A DNA stretch of 8,445 nt from Victivallales bacterium (GTDB taxonomy: Bacteria; Verrucomicrobiota; Lentisphaeria; Oligosphaerales; Oligosphaeraceae), in the NCBI GenBank assembly GCA_017431185.1, contig JAFRLP010000609.1, positions 1 through 8,445 of the forward strand, in the 5' to 3' direction. Under the pieces are notes generated by a model that was not told where the DNA came from, did no database searches, and worked only from the letters and a program-made list of their open reading frames with translations. The position numbers and the translations under genes were made by a program. Of the stretch, positions 1-5,519 are shown piece after piece (positions within the stretch are counted from its first letter, which is position 1; every line of letters starts with the position of its first letter).

Positions 1-428
1 ACACCTGGGTGGAGCTCGGACAGGAAGCTGTTCTCGTAGGCCTCCTTCAGCTCGCAGTCCTTCACGCCCGGCTGGCAGGCGCGCAGAACGGAGATGCTGT
101 AGAGCTTCAGGGAGTCGCCGGGGGAAGACACGGCCTCCAGCTCGGGCAGCATGTCCGAGAAGACCCTTTCAGCCAGCCAGTAGCCCGCCCAGTCCTTCAT
201 GGCCACGTCGGAATAGGAGATGTTCGGGATGGCGTCAGGGGCAATCGGCACGTACGCCCCGTCCACGATATGCCCGATGGTCGGCCCGTTGACGGGGACA
301 TGGCGGCCATCGACGTACTTGCAGCCTGTCCGCCGGCGGACGGCGTAGAGGTTCTTTGCGCGACCGTATGCGATGACCACCGTGTTCTTCGGGCGCTCCA
401 CGCCTAGTATCTCCTTGGGTCTTGGCAT
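1..428 (-). CDS. IS transposase, N-terminal part (runs off window)
   Basis: Reading leftward from ATG at 426-428, the frame stays open for 142 codons to the window edge. It begins MPRPKEILGVERPKNTVVIA and continues through a Tyr/Arg/Lys-rich stretch and the motif VNGPTIGHIVDG around residues 48-58. I recognise this as the N-terminal region of IS4/IS1634-type DDE transposases, which are common in Lentisphaerota-like genomes. The DDE catalytic residues would lie further left and cannot be seen. A good ribosome binding site, AGGAGA, sits seven bases before the ATG. The GC-rich third codon positions support this strand, so the plus-strand open frame over the same bases is a shadow. The family is from memory. 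That it is a transposase is fairly sure, the exact IS family less so. Confidence 0.72.
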   Translation of the reverse strand, partial: MPRPKEILGVERPKNTVVIAYGRAKNLYAVRRRTGCKYVDGRHVPVNGPTIGHIVDGAYVPIAPDAIPNISYSDVAMKDWAGYWLAERVFSDMLPELEAVSSPGDSLKLYSISVLRACQPGVKDCELKEAYENSFLSELHPG

Positions 429-449
429 CTGGCTTCTCCTATGGTTTTT

Positions 450-503
450 GGCTTGAAATCAATGTATAGTCTAATATAGCATAAATTAGACTATATTCAA
501 GCC
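450..503 (-). promoter_or_regulatory. Transposase promoter overlapping a long inverted repeat
   Basis: On the minus strand TTGAAT (495-500) and TATATT (473-478) are separated by 16 bases. The same bases form an imperfect inverted repeat. The 11-base arm 465-475 pairs with 485-495, and the outer arm 450-457 (GGCTTGAA) pairs with 496-503 across a seven-base bulge. The hairpin could be an operator or could fold in the leader RNA and limit transposase expression. Only the symmetry and promoter-like boxes are seen; the role is inferred. Confidence 0.45.
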
Positions 504-567
504 GAAAATCACGAAAAATGTCGACATTTTGGACTTTTTTCACTGGAATTGGTGGGAATATGGCGAC

Positions 568-598
568 AAAAAAAGGCACACCGACATTGCCGTGTGCC
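568..598 (-). terminator. Rho-independent terminator ahead of the transposase
   Basis: On the minus strand GGCACAC (592-598) pairs with GTGTGCC (575-581) and is followed by seven T residues (568-574). It points toward the transposase gene from outside. It would stop transcription entering the IS from flanking DNA, a usual way to keep IS elements quiet. Confidence 0.65.
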
Positions 599-684
599 CC
601 TGATATGGTTGCAAGACGTTTTAGTTTAGATGGTTGCGATGTATAGTCCCACTCATTGGGAAAGTTCTAATTAAACAAAAAACG

Positions 685-903
685 CCCAGACCGCGCGGCG
701 TCGTGGGCGTCGACGCCAGCTGCTTCACCAAGACGGAAGACCAGAGCGACGGCACCATCACGCTGCGGATGGTCTTCTTTTTGACGCTTGACAATATGCT
801 GCCCGAGCAGGCGAGCCAAGTCAAGGCAAATCCGGAAAACTTCAAGCGCACCGTCGTGGACGAAATCGCACGGCGCATCGACGCAATGCCAATCAAGGCG
901 TAA
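685..903 (+). pseudogene. 3' fragment of an unrecognised gene ahead of the integrase
   Basis: An open plus-strand frame ends at TAA 901-903, only 34 bases before the integrase start. From about 685 it has the GC-rich third positions of real coding sequence, ending in residues such as NMLPEQASQVKANPENFKRT and DEIARRIDAMPIKA. Upstream of about 680 the composition changes to AT-rich IS-like DNA. No ATG with a ribosome binding site exists; the only upstream starts in frame are a TTG at 634 and internal ATGs at 766 and 797. I infer that the 5' part was lost, probably when the IS at its left inserted. I do not recognise the family. The position directly before the integrase suggests it belonged to the same element. 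A short intact gene with an unusual start is the alternative. Confidence 0.45.
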
Positions 904-937
904 GCCACACACCACAAAGACAAAGGGGAAAACAACA

Positions 938-2116
938 ATGGCCTACATCTTCAAGCCCGCTAACTCCAAATTCTTTTGCATCTGCTGGGTGGAACGCACG
1001 CCCGACGGCAAGCGCGTCTGGCGGCGCAGGACCACGGGAACCGACAACTACGACGAGGCCGAGGAGCTTTGCAAGACCTTCGAGGCCGCACGCGCCAAAC
1101 GCCTCTGCAAGGAAACCGTCGCCTCGCTTCTCAAGGCTGCGGGAGATTCGGAGAGCATCGCGCCCGACGTGAACCTCACCGACCTATGGACCTGGTACGT
1201 GTCGCACTGCGAGATTCGCTGCGCGGAACGCCAGCAACGCGACCGCCAGAACAAACTGTCGCTGTTCATCTCCTGGCTGACGGAGACGCACCCTGAACTG
1301 AAGACGGTCCAGGAGATTTCCCTTCGCATCGCCTCCGAATACTGGCAGGCTCTGGCCAGCCAAGGCGCAGCGGCATCCACCCGCAATAACCACCTGTCCG
1401 CCTTGCACACCATCTGGTCGGCGATCCACGCACCGATGGAACTTCCCTCGAATCCCTGGGCCGCCATCCAGCGCGACCGTTCCAGCTCCATCCCGTACCA
1501 GCCGTTCACTGCGGCGGAGCTGATCGCGCTGCGCTGCGCCGCCGAGGAATTCCATTCCCTCTGCGCGGAGGAGAAGTTCTGGCCAGCCGCAATCGAGATG
1601 GGCTACTACACCGGACTGCGCCTCGGCGACATCGCCACCCTGGAGTTCGAGGAACTGCGCCGGGACGATGAATTCCTCATCCTCGTCCCGAACAAGACGC
1701 GCCACTGGGGCGACGATCGCGTCGCCGTCCATTCTCTCTCGCTTCCCTGGATCGAACTGCTCCCATTCGGTACGGATGGATTCGTCTGGCCAAAGGCCGC
1801 CGCATCCTATGCCACCAGCAGCCTTTCTGCAGAGTTCTCCGCCATCGCCACCAGTGCGGGCATCCAACTGGACCGCGAACCCGAAGAAGGCGAGCGACGC
1901 AACAAGAATGTGCGCCTCAAGTGCTTCCACAGTCTGCGACACACCTTCGCAACTGACGCGCTTCTCAAGGGAATGACCGAGAGCGATCTTCGAGACCAGG
2001 GAAACTGGAGCGGAACCGACGTGATCCACGGACACTACAACCTCGCTAAGCTGGAGCTGGCCAAGAAAGCGGCCCGCAAGGTCGCCGAGGTCCTGGCTCC
2101 GAAGGAGACGCTATGA
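938..2116 (+). CDS. Tyrosine recombinase / phage-type integrase
   Basis: This 392-residue protein is a site-specific recombinase that cuts and rejoins DNA at attachment sites through a tyrosine-phosphate intermediate. The N-terminal 60 residues (WVERTPDGKRVWRRRTTG) look like an arm-type DNA-binding domain. Residues about 80-180 form the SAM-like core-binding domain. The catalytic domain has R228 in TGLRLGD, a likely beta-strand Lys at K253, H331-x-x-R334 in HSLRHTFAT and the nucleophile Y367 in HGHYNLAKL. W357 or H366 may fill the second His/Trp position. The length is normal and all key residues are present, so it is probably active. The start at 938 follows AGGGG and fits the homologous N-terminus; the longer open frame upstream is not coding. 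Its stop overlaps the next start (ATGA). A tRNA-Ser-derived repeat lies about 0.9 kb downstream and may be its attachment site. Confidence 0.93.
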   Translation: MAYIFKPANSKFFCICWVERTPDGKRVWRRRTTGTDNYDEAEELCKTFEAARAKRLCKETVASLLKAAGDSESIAPDVNLTDLWTWYVSHCEIRCAERQQRDRQNKLSLFISWLTETHPELKTVQEISLRIASEYWQALASQGAAASTRNNHLSALHTIWSAIHAPMELPSNPWAAIQRDRSSSIPYQPFTAAELIALRCAAEEFHSLCAEEKFWPAAIEMGYYTGLRLGDIATLEFEELRRDDEFLILVPNKTRHWGDDRVAVHSLSLPWIELLPFGTDGFVWPKAAASYATSSLSAEFSAIATSAGIQLDREPEEGERRNKNVRLKCFHSLRHTFATDALLKGMTESDLRDQGNWSGTDVIHGHYNLAKLELAKKAARKVAEVLAPKETL

Positions 2117-2208
2117 AACGAGATGAATTGAAGAAAATGGCCCAAGATGAAGCAATGAAAATCAGCGAAACAGCGAAAAGTCTAAAATGGGGAGGCATAG
2201 GATGCTAG
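2113..2208 (+). CDS. 31-residue ORF translationally coupled to the integrase
   Basis: ATG at 2113-2115 overlaps the integrase stop in the ATGA arrangement typical of translational coupling. The product begins MKRDELKKMAQDEAMKISET, is highly charged and should be helical, and it ends at TAG 2206-2208. That stop lies inside the start of the next ORF (2202). I recognise no family. Small basic proteins beside integrases are often excisionases or directionality factors, but at 31 residues this could also be only a coupling peptide that carries ribosomes to the next gene. Support comes from the four-gene overlap pattern rather than from homology. Confidence 0.5.
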   Translation: MKRDELKKMAQDEAMKISETAKSLKWGGIGC

Positions 2209-2498
2209 AATCTGAAAAAGAGATGCTTACGAAAAGAATGATGCGCAAGTCAAAGCGCAATCTTGTCTTCGAATACGTTACCATTGCAAGCCGCCTGGAA
2301 CGATACGAGACGCTCCAGGGCGGGTTGGGATGGGTACCCCGCCCGCACTACGCGATGTGCGACAAGTTACTCTTTATGCTGAAGAATGTCAAGGGAAATC
2401 TGGAGTTCTGCCGCCACGAGGATGTTATCTCCATCGAGATGGAACACGCGATCGGCAGGCTCATATCCGAGGCCGAAGGGAGGCGCGATGAACATTAG
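2202..2498 (+). CDS. Small basic protein of unknown function in the integrase operon
   Basis: The product has 98 residues, starting MLESEKEMLTKRMMRKSKRN. A strong ribosome binding site, GGGGAGG at 2189-2195, lies six bases before ATG 2202. This is why I prefer it to the in-frame ATG at 2187, which would fall before the site. The N-terminal third is strongly basic, then comes a mixed region with one short aromatic stretch (GGLGWVPRPHYAMCDKLLFM), and the C-terminus is acidic and helical. There is no signal peptide or membrane segment. The end overlaps the next gene by 11 bases. I do not recognise the family. The context, between an integrase and a phage-type ORF, suggests an accessory protein of the integrated element. 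Confidence 0.7.
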   Translation: MLESEKEMLTKRMMRKSKRNLVFEYVTIASRLERYETLQGGLGWVPRPHYAMCDKLLFMLKNVKGNLEFCRHEDVISIEMEHAIGRLISEAEGRRDEH

Positions 2499-2889
2499 CT
2501 ACACGCCTGGACCCTGGTTCATCATCGAAAACCCGAAGAACCGAGAGAGCAGTCCATATATCGGTTTCATCAGCATTCGCCAGCTGTATGGCCCCAATGG
2601 CGAGTTTTGCAACCGGTTAATCTGCAATCTATTCAAGCATTCTACCCCCGAACGGCGACAGAATGACATCGCGAACGCCAACCTCATAGCCGCCGCCCCA
2701 TATCTGTTCGAGAGCGAGAAGCAAAGCCTGCGCTATCTGCTGGAGGTGCAAGGAAGGCTCCAGGCCCTCGTCCGTCTCACGATTGATCCAGACGCGCAAA
2801 GACAGATTAATTTGATCATCGAGAAGACAAAGGCCAGAATCAAAAACACGGAACACGCAATCACACTGGCCACCCCTCCCCCAAAATGA
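2488..2889 (+). CDS. Phage-type hypothetical protein with TPGPW and LIAAAP motifs
   Basis: The 133-residue product starts at ATG 2488, behind GGGAGG; the longer upstream frame lies inside the previous gene and is a shadow. Residues 5-10 read YTPGPW, and residues 59-71 read NDIANANLIAAAP, followed by a leucine-rich helix. This pair of motifs, TPGPW at the start and a D/N-A-x-LIAAAP-x-L segment about 55 residues later, is the signature of a small protein family I know from many phages and prophages. Its function is unknown. Residues about 75-122 look like a helical hairpin. It closes the integrase operon and is followed by A-tract DNA and a strong terminator. The family supports a phage or phage-derived origin for the element carrying the integrase. 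Confidence 0.8.
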   Translation: MNISYTPGPWFIIENPKNRESSPYIGFISIRQLYGPNGEFCNRLICNLFKHSTPERRQNDIANANLIAAAPYLFESEKQSLRYLLEVQGRLQALVRLTIDPDAQRQINLIIEKTKARIKNTEHAITLATPPPK

Positions 2890-2922
2890 AAAACGCAAAA
2901 AACGCCAAAAAAGCCATAAAAA
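2889..2922. other. Phased A-tracts downstream of the integrase operon
   Basis: Four runs of five to six A start at 2889, 2897, 2907 and 2918, roughly one helical turn apart. They are separated by CGC, CGCC and GCCAT. Such phasing bends DNA. Its place between the integrase operon and the tRNA-derived repeat fits an attachment region, where bending helps assemble the recombination complex. The bend is predicted from sequence; the role is inferred. Confidence 0.35.
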
Positions 2923-2982
2923 CGACAACACCACTGATAAAACGTGAAAGTGTTTTAGTTGTGTTACAGTATTCGGGCAAAG

Positions 2983-3017
2983 ATTAAGCCCGCCGGGAAT
3001 CTCCCGACGGGCTTAAT
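2983..3017 (+). terminator. Strong hairpin terminator after the integrase operon
   Basis: Arms 2983-2998 and 3002-3017 form a 16-position stem with a single C/A mismatch and a three-base loop. The GC-rich centre is flanked by an AATTAA-type border. The trailing T content is modest (TTAATT), but the mirrored border could work on both strands. It sits 94 bases after the last ORF of the integrase operon. Confidence 0.65.
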
Positions 3018-3033
3018 TCGTGCTCAGAAACGG

Positions 3034-3049
3034 TGGCGGAGAGAGTGGG
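3034..3049 (-). repeat. 16-bp copy of tRNA-Ser 3' end (candidate att site)
   Basis: The bases tggcggagagagtggg are identical to 6648-6663, the last 16 bases (T-stem strand, acceptor strand, discriminator and CCA) of the intact tRNA-Ser gene, in the same orientation. To the right, only weak similarity to the T-loop continues (tatagttccaac against attcggaccca). No other part of a tRNA is present. Tyrosine recombinases commonly use tRNA 3' ends as attB and leave such copies at the far end of the element. The integrase at 938-2116 is close by. Read as an attachment site or scar; the repeat is seen, its use is inferred. Confidence 0.6.
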
Positions 3050-3363
3050 TATAGTTCCAACTCCGTTTTTTCTGCTTGTTTTCGATGTGAAATGGATTAT
3101 TCACGGTCAAAAGTACGAGATTTGGCTACCGTTTCGCCTGAGGATTTCATCCCCCGAAAATGGTCGAAAAACAGCCAAAACACACAAGGCAGTGGCCAAA
3201 AATGCACAAGACAAAAACAACCGGCAGCAGTCCCCTAGTGGTCATTCGATTTGGCTTTCTTCCCGCTGTTTATCGTAAGAATATAGCACAAAGTGTCTGA
3301 ATTGCACCATACGCCCATCTATTTTTTGATACCTGAGCATATTTCCCATTTCCCAAGGCAAGG
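3050..3363. other. Gene-poor stretch right of the tRNA repeat
   Basis: No supported gene lies here. Two overlapping plus-strand open frames (3020-3238 and 3033-3278) begin inside the tRNA-like repeat and read AERVG- or GGGESG-type starts, a known artefact of translating antisense tRNA-Ser sequence. They have no ribosome binding site. The rest is AT-rich and holds no hairpin, repeat or promoter I would defend. Confidence 0.5.
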
Positions 3364-3735
3364 TTAATCCTTTATATTGTTTTCACTCAGCAATTCTTCT
3401 GCTTTGTTCTTCTTGTCACTGAATGTATTATCTGTCACCCCAAGCATTTTGGCAATTTCCTCTTGGACAAACCCTCTTCTCTTGTAATGATTCTTAACCT
3501 CATTGAGCATTCTAGCCTCGAAAATGTCTGTTGAGTCATCGCCACAATCCACATGCCAGATTTTATCTACATCACTGAAGAAAACGTTAAATTGATCCAT
3601 TATCCAGTCAGATTGGTCATTTCCATTTGCACGTTTTATGAGACGTGGGAAGATATCAGCTTTCCCAACATCCGCGTTTTTGTCTATAGAAATTGTCAAA
3701 TCCACAGATTTCAAGGTATCATTGCCGCCACGCAC
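3364..3735 (-). CDS. AT-rich ORF with C-terminal helix-turn-helix-like segment, start unclear
   Basis: The frame encodes about 123 residues. Near the C-terminus, residues 88-115 (GFVQEEIAKMLGVTDNTFSD, then KKNKAEELL) read like a helix-turn-helix of the kind in sigma-factor-like or phage regulators: QEEIAKMLGV is the first helix and TDNTFSDKKN the recognition helix. The upstream part is acidic and matches nothing I know. The GTG at 3735 is a weak start with no ribosome binding site. The frame stays open to its right through a REP-like hairpin (3749-3766), so the true N-terminus may be missing. Codons are clearly more AT-rich than in neighbouring genes, which suggests a separate origin. It is likely a regulator or the 3' end of one. 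Confidence 0.5.
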   Translation of the reverse strand: MRGGNDTLKSVDLTISIDKNADVGKADIFPRLIKRANGNDQSDWIMDQFNVFFSDVDKIWHVDCGDDSTDIFEARMLNEVKNHYKRRGFVQEEIAKMLGVTDNTFSDKKNKAEELLSENNIKD

Positions 3736-3748
3736 ACCCCGCCTTCCC

Positions 3749-3766
3749 CCGCGGCTGAAGCCGCGG
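3749..3766. repeat. REP-like GC-rich hairpin
   Basis: CCGCGGC (3749-3755) and GCCGCGG (3760-3766) form a perfect seven-base stem with the loop TGAA. It sits at the abrupt change from the AT-rich ORF on its left to the GC-richer DNA on its right. Hairpins of this form occur as extragenic repeats in many genomes; no second copy is in the window. Confidence 0.45.
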
Positions 3767-3828
3767 CACAGGACAAGAGCTTTGGTTGAGATGCAAACCG
3801 GTTTTGCGCCGTTTTTCAGGGAAGTAGG

Positions 3829-3857
3829 TTGCTTTCACGGATGGTGCACGGTATATT
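3829..3857 (+). promoter_or_regulatory. Candidate promoter of the membrane-protein pair
   Basis: TTGCTT (3829-3834) and TATATT (3852-3857) are separated by exactly 17 bases. They lie about 60 bases before the GTG start at 3920, giving a leader of ordinary length. No operator-like symmetry overlaps the boxes. Confidence 0.5.
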
Positions 3858-3919
3858 GTTACGAATGACAAGCGGACAAGTTAAGATACGTTTCACATTC
3901 GGCAAAGGAGAATGACATC

Positions 3920-4414
3920 GTGACGTGCCGCAATGACTTTTCGTGCAATGCCGAGAATCCTCAGCTGCCACCTGGCTTTGTGGTCAATGTCCGTGAGGAT
4001 GGCACCATCGTCATTTCCCACAAGATTTGGAAATCCCTCCTGCTGGAACTGCTGATTGCCGTGGGTTCGACCACTGGAGGATATCTGCTGTTCAGCTCGG
4101 CATTCCAACTCGCGATGCTGCTCTTTGCGCTGGCCGTGCTGATGCTGGCGGGTATGTGGATGAACTTCCAGAAACTCGAATATTGCATTTCCGATGGTAC
4201 GTTTTCCTATCGTCGCGGTCCTTCCGGCGGTATAATCGCCGCTGACGATATTGCCACGCTCGACGCGGTCCAGCTCGGGGACAATGCCGATTCGTTCGCC
4301 GTGATCGCAGTTGACCGAGACGAGAAAAGCCACGACCTTTTCCGTTACCTCAAAGAAGATGAAGCCAAAGCGCTGCTCGACTGGATCGTGCTGCAGCTCG
4401 GAGAGGAAAAATGA
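3920..4414 (+). CDS. Two-helix membrane protein with C-terminal PH-like beta domain
   Basis: The product has 164 residues. The start is GTG at 3920, nine bases after GGAG; the ATG at 3912 in another frame stops after three codons. Residues about 37-58 and 62-82 are two hydrophobic helices forming a membrane hairpin. Before them is a short soluble segment with a VNVREDGTIVIS strand pattern. After them a beta-rich region begins LEYCISDGTFSYRRGP (86-101), continues with alternating hydrophobic strands (SFAVIAVDRDE) and ends in an amphipathic helix (EDEAKALLDWIVLQL). This layout, helix hairpin then small beta barrel closed by a helix, resembles bacterial PH-like membrane proteins; the family is not certain. 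The stop overlaps the next start (ATGA). The downstream protein shares the same helix-hairpin and LEY...YR+GP plan, so the two probably work together in the inner membrane. Confidence 0.8.
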   Translation: MTCRNDFSCNAENPQLPPGFVVNVREDGTIVISHKIWKSLLLELLIAVGSTTGGYLLFSSAFQLAMLLFALAVLMLAGMWMNFQKLEYCISDGTFSYRRGPSGGIIAADDIATLDAVQLGDNADSFAVIAVDRDEKSHDLFRYLKEDEAKALLDWIVLQLGEEK

Positions 4415-5172
4415 ACATCTACCGCCGTGACCTGTACCCCGCTCCCCCGGCTGTCTGCCCGAAATGCGACAGTCCCATCACCGTCGTCTATAAGGAACCG
4501 CACGACCACGAAGCAAAAGGTTTCGAAGAACAGATCTTCTACTGCACCAACTGCCGCGCCTGTTTCCTCAATGCCGCTTCCATCGATGGTCGAGGCGACG
4601 ACACGATCGAGCTTGATGAACTGGACATTCCGCAACCGCCGGTCAAAGTGCGCATCGACGGCAACAGCGAACTTTTTTCGGCACGGGTGTTTCACCTGGC
4701 TGGACTCCTGATTGCGGTAATTGCGCTCTTCTGGGACTTCATCACTGTTATAGGAGTTTTCGGCATCCTGCCTGGCGGCGGCTTTTCCCCGACCGCCTCG
4801 ATCATTACTGGCGGGATGTTGGTGATTGTCGGTTTTGTCCTCACGATGTCGGCAATCACGCTGCTCGCCAACCGCATCTCGCTCGAATACTTCCCGGCAA
4901 CAGGCAAAATCGTCTACCGCAAGGGACCCTTCAACTGGTGGTCGAAACGGTTCAGCTTCAACGCATCGGAAATCGCCTTGATCCACGCTAGTGCTGCCCT
5001 CGCCGCCGAGGGCGACTATCTCTACACGGCAATCCACTTCAACAACGGCCGCAAGGAGCATTTCCTCGATTTCTCGCAGAAGGACAAGGTTCGGATGCAG
5101 TTTGAGTGCCTGCTGCGGATTATGTCGGTCCGAGCCGCCGCCGAAAATCCGACGGAGAAAACGACGGCCTAA
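4411..5172 (+). CDS. Zinc-ribbon membrane protein, partner and distant paralogue of the upstream gene
   Basis: The product has 253 residues. Residues 16-19 (CPKC) and 45-48 (CTNC, plus C51) make a four-cysteine zinc ribbon facing the cytoplasm. A linker leads to two membrane helices at about 92-119 and 130-153. A beta-rich domain follows: LEYFPATGKIVYRKGP (158-173), FSFNASEIALIHA, then strands YLYTAIHFNNGRKEHFLDF and a closing helix QKDKVRMQFECLLRIM. The core matches the preceding protein block for block (LEY, G, YR+GP, an A-x-E/D-I-A strand), so they look like products of an old duplication, with the ribbon added here. The gene is coupled to its neighbour by a four-base overlap. The function is unknown; sensing or membrane scaffolding are guesses. 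The stop codon lies exactly where a truncated hipA ends on the other strand. Confidence 0.8.
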   Translation: MNIYRRDLYPAPPAVCPKCDSPITVVYKEPHDHEAKGFEEQIFYCTNCRACFLNAASIDGRGDDTIELDELDIPQPPVKVRIDGNSELFSARVFHLAGLLIAVIALFWDFITVIGVFGILPGGGFSPTASIITGGMLVIVGFVLTMSAITLLANRISLEYFPATGKIVYRKGPFNWWSKRFSFNASEIALIHASAALAAEGDYLYTAIHFNNGRKEHFLDFSQKDKVRMQFECLLRIMSVRAAAENPTEKTTA

Positions 5173-5234
5173 AACCAATCGGACTCCAACACGCCAACTC
5201 GCTCGCCGAGGAGGAATACGTCAAGTTGTTCCAT
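5169..5234 (-). pseudogene. hipA: HipA N-terminal remnant
   Basis: ATG (5232-5234) overlaps the hipB stop codon as TAATG, the usual hipBA coupling. The frame reads MEQLDVFLLGERVGVLE and four more residues, then stops at TAG 5169-5171 within the end of the convergent membrane-protein gene. A start of the form hydrophobic strand, LxGxRVGxLE, is the typical N-terminus of HipA-family Ser/Thr kinases, which usually have more than 400 residues. Only about 5% is left, so there is no kinase. I infer that the rest was removed when the membrane-protein pair was joined here, with the junction near 5172-5180. A chance match is possible, but the spacing and coupling to hipB make it unlikely. Confidence 0.7.
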
Positions 5235-5467
5235 TATTCATCGTCTCCCGCAGTTGAGAGTTCGATGGCGATGCCGAGCGTTTCCAGCACGGCAAGAACC
5301 TTGTTGAGCTGCACCGTTTTCTTTCCGTCTTCCAAATCGCGAACGAAACGGACTCCGACATCCGCAAGCTGCGAAAGCCGGATTTGGGAAACTTTCTGAC
5401 GCTTGCGTTCGCGCCGGACGATTTCCGCAAGTTGAGATGGATTGGTAAGTTCAATCTTCATAAGCAT
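5234..5467 (-). CDS. hipB: HipB-type XRE-family regulator (antitoxin without its toxin)
   Basis: The product has 77 residues. A helix-turn-helix of the Cro/CI type covers residues about 12-66: LAEIVRRERKRQKVSQIRLS, then QLADVGVRFVRDLEDGKKTV and a closing LNKVLAVLETLGI helix. The FVRDLEDGKKTVQLNKVLAVLETLG pattern, split here as FVRDLEDGKKTVQLN and KVLAVLETLG, is typical of the HipB/Y4mF group, which represses the hipBA operon and neutralises HipA. The start is ATG 5467 or the in-frame ATG 5461; AGGGG lies close before the first and fits the second better. A near-consensus promoter precedes it. The HipA partner is reduced to 21 codons directly downstream, so this is an orphan antitoxin that may keep its DNA-binding role only. 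Confidence 0.85.
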   Translation of the reverse strand: MLMKIELTNPSQLAEIVRRERKRQKVSQIRLSQLADVGVRFVRDLEDGKKTVQLNKVLAVLETLGIAIELSTAGDDE

Positions 5468-5487
5468 TTTCCCCTGTATTTCAGAAT

Positions 5488-5517
5488 ATTATAACAACAA
5501 AAACAAGATAATTTCAA
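5488..5517 (-). promoter_or_regulatory. Sigma-70-type promoter of hipB
   Basis: On the minus strand TTGAAA (5512-5517) and a perfect TATAAT (5488-5493) are 18 bases apart, about 20 bases before the hipB start, so the leader is short. I see no clear TATCC-type hip operator around it. Confidence 0.7.
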
Positions 5518-5519
5518 GT

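Larger units (their letters stand above)
429..660 (-). mobile_element. IS leader and probable IS end upstream of the transposase
   Basis: This AT-rich stretch has no gene. Reading toward the transposase it holds a rho-independent terminator (568-598), a promoter-like pair with an overlapping hairpin (450-503) and the RBS. The IS terminus is not proven. The sequence tgtatagtcccactcattgg at about 640-659 is a plausible terminal inverted repeat, but its partner lies outside the window. The right limit is therefore approximate. Confidence 0.4.

Noticed and set aside
9..407. Plus-strand open frame opposite the transposase
   Set aside because: Minus strand matches a transposase N-terminus with RBS; this frame is rich in G, V, H and D as expected of a shadow.
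621..938. Minus-strand 105-codon frame with hydrophobic start
   Set aside because: Codon bias supports the plus strand from 685; no RBS; it spans the composition break at the IS end.
1184..2035. Long minus-strand open frame opposite the integrase
   Set aside because: The plus strand encodes an integrase with all catalytic motifs; the minus frame is a GC-rich shadow.
3020..3278. Two open plus-strand frames starting at the tRNA-like repeat (AERVGIVPT... and GGGESGYSS...)
   Set aside because: These are the familiar false proteins produced by translating antisense tRNA-Ser sequence; no ribosome binding site and no codon bias.
4345..5178. Long minus-strand open frame opposite the membrane-protein pair
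   Set aside because: Low-complexity composition rich in R, E, D and H; the plus-strand genes have start sites, coupling and clear membrane helices.
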